From Anaerolineae bacterium (lineage in GTDB: Bacteria; Chloroflexota; Anaerolineae; Aggregatilineales; Phototrophicaceae), in assembly GCA_017303635.1 (NCBI GenBank), contig JAFLCG010000004.1, positions 372,001 to 436,000 of the forward strand: a stretch of DNA of 64,000 nucleotides, given 5' to 3'. Below, in pieces: positions 30,969 through 40,325 of the stretch; within the stretch, counting starts at the first letter, position 1, and the number at the start of each line of letters is the position of its first letter. Position numbers and translations under genes: made by a program. A model generated the notes under the pieces. That model did not search any database, was not told where the DNA came from, and saw nothing but the letters and a program-made list of their open reading frames with translations.

Positions 30969-32056
30969 TGCTGGGAAGCCTGCTCAACGCACTCCCACGG
31001 CTTTTAGATCAAGGGGATCGCAGCGTCCCCGACTGGGTGCTTCGGCTGAATGGTGTACCAGCCCCGCCTGGCCTGCGGGCTGACTTGTTAAGCCTGGAGA
31101 TTTACAGCGATGTCAATCTTCCGGGTATGCTGACTCTGCGGTTGCTCAACTGGGATAATCTGCTTCATACCGTCAGTTGGTCGGATTCTCCGCTATTGGA
31201 GATTGGAACCGCCATTGAAGCTGAACTGGGCTACCTGAATGAAACCACCAAACTATTTGATGGGGAAATCACTGGCCTGGAGCCTGAATTCGAGGTGAAC
31301 CGAGCGCCGGTGCTGGTCGTGCGCGCCCATGACCGCCGTCACCGCCTGATGCGCGGCGTGAAGACGCGCACATTCCTCAAACAACAGGATTCCCAGATTG
31401 CTATGCAGATCGCCAGTAGTGCCGGGCTAAAGCCGCAGGCTGAACCTACCACAGACATCCTAGACTATGTGGTGCAGAACGCACAGACGGACTATGAGTT
31501 TCTGTTGGAACGCGCCCGCCGGATCGGGTTTGAGGTAGTGGTTGAGGGGAGCCGATTATTCTTCCGCAAGCGCCAGGTCAAGGGCCGCAGTCGTGTGATG
31601 CTATCCCCTGGCACCAATTTGGTCGAGTGTTACCCCCGGCTTTCCAGCATGAACCAGGTCAGCGAGGTGCAGGTGCGCGGCTGGGACGCGACGCAAAAGA
31701 AAGAGATTGTCGGCAAAGCAACCTCCCTTCACGCGAATATGGCCGCCGTGAGTGGCCCTGGCAGCGTCAAGAGAGCCTTCGGCAAAGCTGAAGGGCAGCA
31801 GGTTCACCAGCCTGTCACCTCCAAAGGGGAGGCAGATACCATCGCTCAGGGTCAACTGGAGGAAGCCGCCCTCGGCTATATTACGGTAGATGGCTTATGC
31901 CAGGGCGAGCCGGACTTGGTCGCCGGTACCGTGATTACCTTGCAAGACCTGGGTAAGCGCTTCAGTGGAGACTACTATGTTACCTCCGCCCACCATCAGT
32001 TGGATGCGGACGCCGGTTACAAGACCGGCTTCATTGCCCGGAGAAACGCAAGCTGA
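30968..32056 (+). CDS. Baseplate hub protein (gpD/gp27-like)
   Basis: A 362-residue late-control-D/VgrG N-terminal-like hub protein: LRLLNWDN, DGEITGLEPEFEVN, VVRAHDRRHRLMRGVKTRTF and DYVVQNAQTDYEFLLERARR match the hub barrel domains. In many eCIS hub and spike are one VgrG-like chain (Afp8); here they are split into this gene and the next, with a one-base overlap at 32056. Confidence 0.85.
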   Translation: MLGSLLNALPRLLDQGDRSVPDWVLRLNGVPAPPGLRADLLSLEIYSDVNLPGMLTLRLLNWDNLLHTVSWSDSPLLEIGTAIEAELGYLNETTKLFDGEITGLEPEFEVNRAPVLVVRAHDRRHRLMRGVKTRTFLKQQDSQIAMQIASSAGLKPQAEPTTDILDYVVQNAQTDYEFLLERARRIGFEVVVEGSRLFFRKRQVKGRSRVMLSPGTNLVECYPRLSSMNQVSEVQVRGWDATQKKEIVGKATSLHANMAAVSGPGSVKRAFGKAEGQQVHQPVTSKGEADTIAQGQLEEAALGYITVDGLCQGEPDLVAGTVITLQDLGKRFSGDYYVTSAHHQLDADAGYKTGFIARRNAS

Positions 32057-32697
32057 TGGACTTTGATTTTAGCCCGGCTTTCCCGGCGGAAAGCCCAAAT
32101 CGTATATACGGCATGGTCATTGGGATTGTGACCAATAACAAAGACCCGGATGGCAAGGGGAGAGTCAAACTGCGATTCCCCTGGTTGGCGGATAATGTGG
32201 AAAGCAATTGGGCGCGGATCGCCTCCCCGATGGCGGGTAAAGAACGTGGCTTCTACTTCTTGCCGGAAGTGGATGATGAAGTGTTGGTTGCCTTCGAACA
32301 CGGGCAGATGGAGTTCCCCTACGTGCTGGGGGTACTGTGGAACGGCAAGGATGCGCCGCCGGAAAAGAATGATGATGGCAAGAACAACCGCCGGGTCATT
32401 AAGTCACGCAGCGGGCATATCATTCGATTAGACGATAAAGACGGCGAAGAAAAGATAGAAATCCTCGACAAGTCCGGAAAGAACAGCGTGGTGATCGATA
32501 CCAAAGCCAAGACCATTACCATCAGCGCAGAGGCCGATATTGTGCTGAAATCGGCGGATGGCAAGCTTGTGCTGCAAGCCGCCAAGGGGGTCGAGGTGAA
32601 ATCGGATGCAGACATCAAGGTGGAAGCGGGTGGTAAGCTCGATTTGAAAGCCAGTGGGGATGCCAATGTCAAAGGCGCGACGGTGAATCTGAATTAG
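32056..32697 (+). CDS. Spike base protein (gpV/gp5-like)
   Basis: 213 residues. The N-terminal OB-fold gpV region has VIGIVTNNKDPDGKGRVKLR and WARIASPMAGKERGFYFLPE-DDEVLVAFEHG, the classical VgrG/gpV signature. The C-terminal ~90 residues are a beta-helix spike with repeated short strands (TISAEADIVLKSADGKLVLQ, KVEAGGKLDLKASGDANVKG). It forms the trimeric puncturing needle that the PAAR tip caps. Confidence 0.9.
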   Translation: MDFDFSPAFPAESPNRIYGMVIGIVTNNKDPDGKGRVKLRFPWLADNVESNWARIASPMAGKERGFYFLPEVDDEVLVAFEHGQMEFPYVLGVLWNGKDAPPEKNDDGKNNRRVIKSRSGHIIRLDDKDGEEKIEILDKSGKNSVVIDTKAKTITISAEADIVLKSADGKLVLQAAKGVEVKSDADIKVEAGGKLDLKASGDANVKGATVNLN

Positions 32698-32725
32698 GCT
32701 GTTCGTGTGGAGAGGGATATTTGAG

Positions 32726-33118
32726 ATGGGCCAACCAGCCGCCAAACAGGGCGATAAGATCACTGCAACGGATACGCACACGGTCATTGTGCCGGGCTCG
32801 CCCCCTGTGAAAACTGACGTGCCACTTCCCTTTTCCGGTGCATTGGATGGTAATCTGAGCAGCGATGTCAAGATCATGGGGAAGGCAGCAGCAGTGGTGG
32901 GTAGTACGGCTTCTAATAGCCCTGCCCATATTCCTCCGTCGGGTGCGTCTTTTCAGAGTCCACCTTCGAATAAAGGGACAATCACGACGGGCAGTTCAAC
33001 CGTCTTCATCAACGGCAAGGCAGCAGCACGCAATGGCGACACCGCTGAAACCTGCAACGATCCGAAAGATTTGCCCGTTGGTAAGGTAGTCGCCACCGGC
33101 ACCGTGATGATCGGCTGA
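32726..33118 (+). CDS. PAAR-like spike tip protein
   Basis: 130 residues from ATG 32726 (MGQPAAKQGDKITATDTH). PAAR-type repeats include the N-terminal AAKQGDKI, NLSSDVKIMGKAAAVVGS, TGSSTVFINGKAAARNGDTA and the final GKVVATGTVMIG. It sharpens the spike and can carry cargo. It directly follows the spike gene, as expected. Confidence 0.88.
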   Translation: MGQPAAKQGDKITATDTHTVIVPGSPPVKTDVPLPFSGALDGNLSSDVKIMGKAAAVVGSTASNSPAHIPPSGASFQSPPSNKGTITTGSSTVFINGKAAARNGDTAETCNDPKDLPVGKVVATGTVMIG

Positions 33119-33130
33119 AAGGATACCCGA

Positions 33131-33520
33131 ATGCCGCAGGACTTTTTTGGGGTCGGCTGGAACTTTCCGGTACAGGCTGATGGCGAGCATCAGATCGCCC
33201 TGGCGAAGTATGAGGACAGCATCCGCCAATCCATCCAGATCATCCTCAGCACCGCGCCGGGCGAGCGAGTCATGCGGCCAGACTTCGGCTCCGGCCTGCA
33301 CGAACTGGTATTTTCAGTGGCGGATGCCGAAACACGCAGCCGGGTGATCGCTCAGGTGCGGGAGGCGCTGGTGCGCTGGGAGCCGCGCATTGATGTGCTG
33401 GATGTGACCGTCGAAAATGATCCACAGCAACCCACCCATCTGCTCATCCTGATCCATTACCGGGTGCGGGCGAATAATAGTCGCTTTAACCTGGTCTATC
33501 CCTTCTACATGGAGCGTTAG
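33131..33520 (+). CDS. Baseplate wedge protein (gpW/gp25-like)
   Basis: 129 residues typical of gp25/Afp9: AKYEDSIRQSIQIILSTAPG, ERVMRPDFGSGLHELVF and a terminal strand NNSRFNLVYPFYMER. The EPR-like turn (E-R-V-M-R-P-D-F-G) is the family signature. It starts sheath contraction by bridging baseplate and first sheath ring. Confidence 0.9.
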   Translation: MPQDFFGVGWNFPVQADGEHQIALAKYEDSIRQSIQIILSTAPGERVMRPDFGSGLHELVFSVADAETRSRVIAQVREALVRWEPRIDVLDVTVENDPQQPTHLLILIHYRVRANNSRFNLVYPFYMER

Positions 33521-33523
33521 GCC

Positions 33524-35734
33524 ATGCCGCAGCTTCAACCGCCGCCGATTGATCCGCGCACCTATGACCAGCTTGTCCATCAGGTGGAGCAGGACGCGCA
33601 GCACTATACAGCGCTCACTGTTGACATTCAGGAGGGCGCTTTACAGGCTGCGGTGTTGTCTGAAGATGTCTATCAGACCGGGACCGGCAAACCCTATACA
33701 TTCCAATATGAGTCCGATGGGATAATGATCACGGAGTCGATGGTCGCCGGTTTGGTGATTGGCGATGGCACCCCGAGGGGGCAGGCCGCGCTTACACGGT
33801 TGCTCAACCTCAAGCGGGCAGGGAGCGTCACCCGCGTCAGCATCCGCCGCTGGAGCGCGCCACCCGAACCCTCGATGGATGCAGGCAAGATGCTCACGCG
33901 CATCTTCGCACGCCTGGCTACCATCGCAGTGGACCGACTGAACCGCGTCCCGGATAAGCATTTCATGCGCTTCCTGGACTTGATCGGCGTGGATATGACC
34001 CCGCCGCAGCCTGCCCGTGTGCCGTTGACTTTCCACCTGGCGGAGGGCAGCACCCAGGCCGTGCGCGTTCCGGCGGGGACACCCGTCGCCGCCCCCGCTG
34101 ATGATTCCGGCTTGCAAGAAGCCATCTTCGAGACGGAACAGCCCTTGATTATCGTACCCACACGCCTCGCCTTCATTTATGTTAAAGGCGGTTGGTTTGA
34201 AGGGCAGACAGACAACTCTCTCTATTACAATATGATCCACCTCGCTACCGGCGAAGAGCGAATACACGACACCATACCTGCCAGACTTGAAGATCGGCAA
34301 GTGATTGCCTATTTGGGTTTTGAGCAGGCATTGCCAAATCGTATGACGAACATCTATTTTGATGTTGGTGAAGCTCAGATAGATCAATATATACAGCTTA
34401 GCTGGTGGTATAGCGAAGGTGGAAAGCAGTTGCCACTGACGGTGCGTGACCATACGAATGGGTTGACAAAAAGCGGAATAGTTAGTTTTCTGGGCCCATC
34501 TGTTATGAAGCCAGCCCAACGATTTGATAGAACAGCGTATTGGATTTTCGTAAAGTTAGAATCCAGTAGCGACCCAAAACTGCCTATCATTAATCATATC
34601 CTCCTCAACACCACCTGGGCCAGCCAGACCATCACTGTCCGGGAGGAAAAGATGGGCTCCAGCAACGGTCAAAAAGACCAATCTTTTGAAACCACTCTCA
34701 AGCCAGTACTGACCATGCCGCAGGTCGAAGTCTTCGAGGTCGATTATCCCACGCCTACCGAAGCCCAGGCCGTGATCAACGCGGAGGGCGAAGACGCCAT
34801 CACGCCAGAGCCGGACGAAAGCGGCTACTGGGTGCGCTGGCATCAAACGCCGGATTTCTATGCCTCCAGCGGGCAGGATCGCCATTTTGTGATCGACCAC
34901 CTCAGTGGAGTAGTGCGCTTTGGGGATGGCGTGCGTGGTCGGGTGCCACTGCCTGGACGCAACAATGTGCGGATCAGTTATCGTTCGGGCGGTGGCACGG
35001 TTGGCAACCGCGCCCCTGAAACCATCACCGAATTGAAGACCGCCATCCCCTATATTGACCGCGTGACCAATCGCATCCCGGCCAGCGGGGGAGCGAACGC
35101 CGAATCGCTCGATCAGCTCCGGCAGCGCGGCCCAACCCTGCTTCGACATCAGGATCGGGCGGTGGTCGCCCAGGATTATGAAGACCTGGCCTACATCGCT
35201 TCGTCACAAGTCGCCAAGTCACGCGCCTTGATTGCCGAGGGAATCATCCCCGACTCAGACGGCGATAGAATTGATGCTGGCCTGGTACGTGTCATCATCG
35301 CCATGCAGACTGCCGCCGATCCACCAACGCCGAGTGCCGGACTCATCAACCACGTACGGGAGTTCTTACGCGCCCGTTGTGACCCCACCATTCAGCTTGA
35401 AGTTAAAGCGCCTGTCTGGATGCCGTTCGATGTGCAGGCAGATGTTGTCCCACAAACTCTGGAAACTAGCGGCGATCTCGCCATGCGTCTGGAAGTGGCG
35501 CTCCGGGCGTTTCTGCATCCTGTCACCGGCGGATCAAACGGAGAAGGTTGGGACTTCGGCAGCTTGCCCGCGCAATCTGATATTTACGCCGTCATTCAAT
35601 CGGTTGAAGGGGTCAGTTACGTCCAGGCACTCACAGCCGAACGCGCCTTTGATCAGATAAACCCGGATGTTATGCCTGATTCGCTGATTCGCCCTGGTAC
35701 TATCGTGGTTCGATTGGTGAGCGCCATACAATGA
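33524..35734 (+). CDS. Baseplate wedge protein (gpJ/gp6-like, Afp11)
   Basis: A 736-residue large baseplate-J protein. The C-terminal half has LPGRNNVRISYRSGGGTVGN, the RQRGPTLLRHQDRAVVAQDY block and HPVTGGSNGEGWDFGSLPAQ, typical of gpJ. The ~330-residue N-terminal part is eCIS-specific. An AT-richer segment around 34180-34600 (residues ~220-360) differs in base use from its surroundings and may be a recombined module. It overlaps the next gene by 4 bp. Confidence 0.88.
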   Translation: MPQLQPPPIDPRTYDQLVHQVEQDAQHYTALTVDIQEGALQAAVLSEDVYQTGTGKPYTFQYESDGIMITESMVAGLVIGDGTPRGQAALTRLLNLKRAGSVTRVSIRRWSAPPEPSMDAGKMLTRIFARLATIAVDRLNRVPDKHFMRFLDLIGVDMTPPQPARVPLTFHLAEGSTQAVRVPAGTPVAAPADDSGLQEAIFETEQPLIIVPTRLAFIYVKGGWFEGQTDNSLYYNMIHLATGEERIHDTIPARLEDRQVIAYLGFEQALPNRMTNIYFDVGEAQIDQYIQLSWWYSEGGKQLPLTVRDHTNGLTKSGIVSFLGPSVMKPAQRFDRTAYWIFVKLESSSDPKLPIINHILLNTTWASQTITVREEKMGSSNGQKDQSFETTLKPVLTMPQVEVFEVDYPTPTEAQAVINAEGEDAITPEPDESGYWVRWHQTPDFYASSGQDRHFVIDHLSGVVRFGDGVRGRVPLPGRNNVRISYRSGGGTVGNRAPETITELKTAIPYIDRVTNRIPASGGANAESLDQLRQRGPTLLRHQDRAVVAQDYEDLAYIASSQVAKSRALIAEGIIPDSDGDRIDAGLVRVIIAMQTAADPPTPSAGLINHVREFLRARCDPTIQLEVKAPVWMPFDVQADVVPQTLETSGDLAMRLEVALRAFLHPVTGGSNGEGWDFGSLPAQSDIYAVIQSVEGVSYVQALTAERAFDQINPDVMPDSLIRPGTIVVRLVSAIQ

Positions 35735-36714
35735 CCATCCCGCTGCCCCGCCTGGACGATAAATCCTATGCTGAACTGCTCGATTCCAGCCTCAAGCTGA
35801 TCCCCAGCCTCTACCCGGATTGGACGAACTTCAACGAGTCCGATCCCGGCGTCACGTTGGTGGAGATGTTCGCCTGGCTAACCGAGATGCTACTCTACCG
35901 GCTCGACCAGATTCCACCAGGCAACTACGTCCCCATCCTCAAGCTGATTGACCCGACCGGTTCAATCCCGGCTGAATTGCAAAGCCCATCCAGGCACGAT
36001 CCCAAGCGAGTCCAGGATGTGCTGGATTCAACCCTGTCGCAGGCTATCCTCAAGCTGAGGACGCGCTACCGGGCTATAACCACCGACGATTACGAATGGC
36101 TGCTGCTCAATGAGTGGCAAGCGAGCCAGGAAGCCCGGCGATTGGGGATCAGCCTGTGGCGGGTGTACTGCGTTCCTCTGCGTGATCTGACGACGCGCAA
36201 AACGGCTGAGGTGGAGGCGAAGGCGCATATCTCGGTGGTTTTGATAGCACATCAAGAAGGTAGTGGGGAAATTATTACAGGCAATAAACCCGGAAGTGAT
36301 TTGATCGCGGCAGTGAGTAAGTTTCTGGAGCCGCGCCGTCTGCTCACCACTCAGCTTCATGTCGTCTTGCCCAGACCAATCCCCATCAATCTGAGCCTGA
36401 CGATCAAGGCCACTTCGCGCCCCCGCGACCTGGCTGTGTTCCAGACGGAAATCGTGCGAGCAGTGGCGTCCATGTTCCATCCTTTGACCGGGGGCAAGGA
36501 TCAGCGCGGTTGGCCGCTGGGCCGGGCGGTCTATCATTCGGAAGTCTACGCCCTGGCAGATCGGCTACCAGGCGTTGCTTCGGTGACGATCACTGATCTG
36601 ACCAGCAGCACTGCCGAGCGTAGTCTGGTGGCTGAGGGCAAGCCAGTTGGTATCCGACTGCTGCCGGATGAATATCCGGTTGTCGCCGTCACGATTGAGG
36701 GAGTAACAAGCTGA
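35731..36714 (+). CDS. Baseplate J-like protein 2
   Basis: A 327-residue shorter gpJ-family protein: LPRLDDKSYAELLDSSLKLI and TNFNESDPGVTLVEMFAWLT at the start, HPLTGGKDQRGWPLGRAVYH near residue 250. Paired large and small J-type proteins form the wedge heterodimers of the baseplate, as gp6 dimers do in T4. Confidence 0.85.
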   Translation: MTIPLPRLDDKSYAELLDSSLKLIPSLYPDWTNFNESDPGVTLVEMFAWLTEMLLYRLDQIPPGNYVPILKLIDPTGSIPAELQSPSRHDPKRVQDVLDSTLSQAILKLRTRYRAITTDDYEWLLLNEWQASQEARRLGISLWRVYCVPLRDLTTRKTAEVEAKAHISVVLIAHQEGSGEIITGNKPGSDLIAAVSKFLEPRRLLTTQLHVVLPRPIPINLSLTIKATSRPRDLAVFQTEIVRAVASMFHPLTGGKDQRGWPLGRAVYHSEVYALADRLPGVASVTITDLTSSTAERSLVAEGKPVGIRLLPDEYPVVAVTIEGVTS

Positions 36715-36715
36715 T

Positions 36716-37381
36716 ATGCCTGCTAACATCCCGCCTGACGACCTGAGCAGCTATCTCGACCATCTGCCCGCTATCTACCGGCAAGGCGGCAAGGAGGGCG
36801 TGCCGCACTTTCTGGGACGTTTCCTGCTGGCCTTCGAGCAGGTGCTGCATGGTTTGGGCGATGCACAGTCAGAAGGCATCGAAGAACTGGCGGATCGCCT
36901 GACCACTTTCCTCGACCCGGAAATGACACCGTCGGAATTCCTGCCCTGGCTAGCGGGGTGGGTGGCGCTCAGTCTGCGCGAGGACTGGACTGAGGCCGAG
37001 AAGCGGCGTTTCATCCGCAATATTCAGCGGTTGTACCGGCTGCGCGGTACACCGTTAGGCCTGAAGCTGATGTTGGCGACCTTCACAGGGCTGGGCGCAG
37101 AGAACGGCGATACCATTACCATCATCGAACCAACTGATAAGCCCTACTACTTTGAAGTGAGTATGATCGTCCCTTATGAGTGGGCTGAAAACATCGAACG
37201 TGAGCGCGGACGGGTAATCGCGCTGATCGATCAGGAAAGGCCCGCCCACACCTACTATAACCGCGATAATGTCCCTCAACTCCTGTATTTTGTGACCATG
37301 CAGCTTGGTGTGACTTCAACAATTGGCAAAGATACTATTCTGGGCGACCCCATCACCCTTCCAGGAGGCAATAATGGCTGA
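36716..37381 (+). CDS. Baseplate protein gpI-like (gp7/Afp12 position)
   Basis: A 221-residue P2 gpI-like tail protein: YLDHLPAIYRQ, FLGRFLLAFEQVL, DRLTTFLDPEMTP-EFLPWLAGW and FIRNIQRLYRLRGTPLGLK. It links wedge to fibre in phage-type baseplates. It overlaps the fibre gene by 8 bp. Confidence 0.87.
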   Translation: MPANIPPDDLSSYLDHLPAIYRQGGKEGVPHFLGRFLLAFEQVLHGLGDAQSEGIEELADRLTTFLDPEMTPSEFLPWLAGWVALSLREDWTEAEKRRFIRNIQRLYRLRGTPLGLKLMLATFTGLGAENGDTITIIEPTDKPYYFEVSMIVPYEWAENIERERGRVIALIDQERPAHTYYNRDNVPQLLYFVTMQLGVTSTIGKDTILGDPITLPGGNNG

Positions 37382-39521
37382 ACTACTCCCCAAACGGATG
37401 CGCTACTTTGATGGGCAATTCCTGACAGAGAAAGATTTTCAGGAGGAGCAGGACTATCTGCTCAATCGCCATCATATTCACAGTCGCTCACTACATACTT
37501 CCGGTATTGCTGAAGGGCTAACAATCGCCTCTCAAAAAGGCGATGCTCGCCTGGTGATTGAAGCCGGTGTCGCCTTGAACCGCGAAGGACAAGAGATTGT
37601 CCTGCCGGATCAGTTTGTGCTAGAACAGGCATCCCTGAATGCCTATCCGAAGCAGCGTGTCCTTGTAGTGCTTTCCTATCATCAGGAAGCTACTGATATT
37701 GCCACCAAAGGCAAGGCAGAACCTACTCGCTACACTGAAATCCCTAAAGTGGAATTGGTACCAGTTACTGATGGTTGGCCCACTAACACCACCCCTGCGG
37801 AGCAAGCCGAGCCGCGCCTGAATGAGGCTGGTCGCTACATCCGTTTGGCGCTCATCACCATCAGCGCCCGCACAGGGAATGCGGTCACGTTGGAGAATAT
37901 CGACCTCAGCGTGCGTACCTTCGCTGGCACGAACATTCGTGGTGAGATTGAATTGAGCCGGTTATACCTCACCAGTGATGGCCTACCCCCGGAACGCCGC
38001 CCCTCGCTCTCGGTACGGCAAATTACCCCAACAGGAGCTGCCGCACCGGTTACAAATGCCTATTTGAGTGGCTCGTTGCAGGTGAGTATCGGCCTAACCG
38101 TTGATGGAGCCGTCAATGCCCAGCAGATTCAGACGAACAGCCTGAATATCACCGATCAAATCCGGTGGGGAAACGGCAGTATCATCAATTCTGACCAGGG
38201 AGGCAGCATTGATCTGGGTGGAAACAACAGCGTTGCCGGTATAGGCACGCCTTATATTGATTTTCATTTCCTCGGCAAGACGGAGGACTTCAATACCCGT
38301 ATAATCAACGATGCCGATGGACGATTGACAATTGCGGCAAATGCTGTTTTGGCAACTGGGTCGCTACATGTCGGCCCACAAATAGTGATAGGTAGTGCTG
38401 AAGGGCGGATTAGTGTCAGTGGTAAGTCCGCGGAAATATCCGTAGCTCGCCGCACATTGGTAGCTCGGCCTGCTAGTCTAGGAGCGGGAGACCGTTTTGT
38501 CTGGTATAACCCAGACGGTGAAGGACTACGTCTTTGGACAGATACAGTTGGCGACGTTATGAGCATAAGCAAGAGCAGCAAGCTGGGCATTGGCACGACG
38601 GATCCCAAAGCTGCTGCACATATCGTTGGCGATTCACCGATTCTTGCAATCGAGGGTAAAGGAAATCAATACACCACAATCGATTGGTATCCGAAAGGAG
38701 TAGGCAACGGCCGCAAGGGCTGGATTGGCTTCTTCGGTAATGACCTCAGTCTTGCCGCTGAGGAAAGCGCCTTAAACCTCTTTACCAAAAATGGGGTCAT
38801 CATTTACAAAGACAATAACTGGAGCGGCAACCTAGCTGTACAGGGCAACCTATCTTTTGGCACCACAGCACGTCAGATGATCAGTTTATGGGGAACAGAA
38901 TACGGTATCGGTGTTCAAAGCAATACAACCTATTTCCGAACATGGGATAACTTTGCATGGTTCAAACGTGGTAGCCATGCCAATGGTATCTTCGATTCTG
39001 GTGGCGGGACGACTATGATGGTACTGGACAACAGGGGATACTTGGGTATTGGGGTAACCAACCCTAACGCAACCTTGGAGGTGTCTGGAAGTGCTGTATT
39101 CCGGCATCCAAACAAGCCATTCACAGTGAATATTTCATATGGAGATTTTGTAGATCTGTTCTCTGCAGGTTGTCCGCTGTATATCAATAACAATGGCCTT
39201 GAAGTGTTTATCCGAACTTTGAGGACAGCCAGAAGTGCCATACTTTCGTCACGAGAGAGCAAAGAAAACATATCTGCTTTTACGATTGCTGAAGCTGAAG
39301 ATCTTCTGGCAAGTCTTGAATGTGTTCACTTTGTTTACAAAGATGATCATAGTCAATCGTCGCAATTGGGCTTTATTGCGGAAGATGCCCCTGAGCCAAT
39401 TGCTTCCCCAGATCACGAGAGCATCAACCCGATGAGTATCATCACAGTACTGACCCGTGTACTTCAGCAACAACAAGTGACCATTCAGGCGATTGAAAAC
39501 CGCCTCGCACAAGTAGGTTAA
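37374..39521 (+). CDS. Tail fibre/receptor-binding protein with S74 chaperone domain
   Basis: 715 residues from ATG 37374, with AGGAGG 7 bp upstream. The N-terminal ~200 residues are the eCIS fibre-attachment part (LPKRMRYFDGQFLTEKDFQE). The middle is a beta-rich fibre shaft, and the C-terminal ~100 residues hold an intramolecular chaperone of the peptidase S74 type (SSRESKENI, LASLECVHFVYKDD, LGFIAEDAPE). S74 domains fold trimeric fibres and then cut themselves off. Ser/Lys of the SRESKEN motif would be the catalytic dyad. This protein decides which surface the particle binds. The 3' half is AT-richer, consistent with receptor-domain exchange. Confidence 0.85.
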   Translation: MAELLPKRMRYFDGQFLTEKDFQEEQDYLLNRHHIHSRSLHTSGIAEGLTIASQKGDARLVIEAGVALNREGQEIVLPDQFVLEQASLNAYPKQRVLVVLSYHQEATDIATKGKAEPTRYTEIPKVELVPVTDGWPTNTTPAEQAEPRLNEAGRYIRLALITISARTGNAVTLENIDLSVRTFAGTNIRGEIELSRLYLTSDGLPPERRPSLSVRQITPTGAAAPVTNAYLSGSLQVSIGLTVDGAVNAQQIQTNSLNITDQIRWGNGSIINSDQGGSIDLGGNNSVAGIGTPYIDFHFLGKTEDFNTRIINDADGRLTIAANAVLATGSLHVGPQIVIGSAEGRISVSGKSAEISVARRTLVARPASLGAGDRFVWYNPDGEGLRLWTDTVGDVMSISKSSKLGIGTTDPKAAAHIVGDSPILAIEGKGNQYTTIDWYPKGVGNGRKGWIGFFGNDLSLAAEESALNLFTKNGVIIYKDNNWSGNLAVQGNLSFGTTARQMISLWGTEYGIGVQSNTTYFRTWDNFAWFKRGSHANGIFDSGGGTTMMVLDNRGYLGIGVTNPNATLEVSGSAVFRHPNKPFTVNISYGDFVDLFSAGCPLYINNNGLEVFIRTLRTARSAILSSRESKENISAFTIAEAEDLLASLECVHFVYKDDHSQSSQLGFIAEDAPEPIASPDHESINPMSIITVLTRVLQQQQVTIQAIENRLAQVG

Positions 39522-39536
39522 GGGTAATCACACGCT

Positions 39537-39719
39537 ATGATCGACCAACTCCAAAAACGCCTCGATGAACTCAAAGCCGAATTTGAGATGGGTCAGAAAA
39601 AGCTGGGGGAGGTAGAGGCGCAGGCCTCCAATCTCCGCAACACGCTGCTGCGGATTAGCGGGGCTATTCAGGTGCTGGAAGAAGAACTGGAAAAGTCCAA
39701 ACCGGACGAGTCGCCCTAG
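39537..39719 (+). CDS. Small coiled-coil protein at the end of the eCIS cluster
   Basis: A 60-residue, highly charged, helical protein (MIDQLQKRLDELKAEFEMGQ; VLEEELEKSKPDESP) with heptad-like leucines throughout. It lies 15 bp after the fibre gene. Small coiled-coil proteins are often found next to eCIS fibres; possible chaperone or trimeriser. Function unknown. Confidence 0.6.
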   Translation: MIDQLQKRLDELKAEFEMGQKKLGEVEAQASNLRNTLLRISGAIQVLEEELEKSKPDESP

Positions 39720-39744
39720 CGGTCGTCCGGCGATGTTGGCTGAC

Positions 39745-40179
39745 TCAGGAGGCCGTCTGCGTGCCTGTCGGCTTGACGATGCCCACCAAAACGGTGAAGA
39801 GAATAATGAGCAGCAAGCCATAGAGTGGTTGCCATGTGGTGCTGAGGATATCGGTTCCGTTGGAGTTCAGCGCCCACACCGCAAAGGCAAAGGTCGACAT
39901 GCCGATGTGGACCACATCCGGGGCTTGCCCTGGCGCGGTTGTTTGCCGCCAGACCCACAGCGGTGTAACAATCAAACCGAAGATCGCCACAATCAGGTAG
40001 AGTGTCTGGTTGCCGCCACCGTCTACCCCGGCTCCTTTGATGAGGGCCATGGCGGCCAACCAGGCGGCCATCACATCTGACGGTACATATTTGACGAGCT
40101 TGTCGAAATAGTTATCCGGTATGGTGGCCTGTGCCTGGGCAGAAACTGTATTGCCTGTGGTGATGATCCGACGCCCCAT
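39745..40179 (-). CDS. Integral membrane protein, three predicted TM segments
   Basis: 144 residues. A 40-residue N-terminal cytosolic part (PDNYFDKLVKYVPSDVMAAW) is followed by hydrophobic segments at about 58-76 (LYLIVAIFGLIVTPLWVW), 90-108 (IGMSTFAFAVWAL) and 118-138 (LYGLLLIILFTVLVGIV). It is convergent with the eCIS operon end (25 bp gap). Small membrane proteins beginning this way are found beside eCIS loci, and a role in particle release or membrane anchoring is possible but unproven. Confidence 0.65.
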   Translation of the reverse strand: MGRRIITTGNTVSAQAQATIPDNYFDKLVKYVPSDVMAAWLAAMALIKGAGVDGGGNQTLYLIVAIFGLIVTPLWVWRQTTAPGQAPDVVHIGMSTFAFAVWALNSNGTDILSTTWQPLYGLLLIILFTVLVGIVKPTGTQTAS

Positions 40180-40325
40180 GTGTGTTACCCTCCAATGAAA
40201 TAGATGGACACAGACTGAATCTACACAGGAGGACGATGTACCTGGGTACTGGCTATGTAGATTCAGGTATTACAGTACAGACAACTATATAGTATAGCGC
40301 GACTTCACGATTCGGCTGTCCTGAA

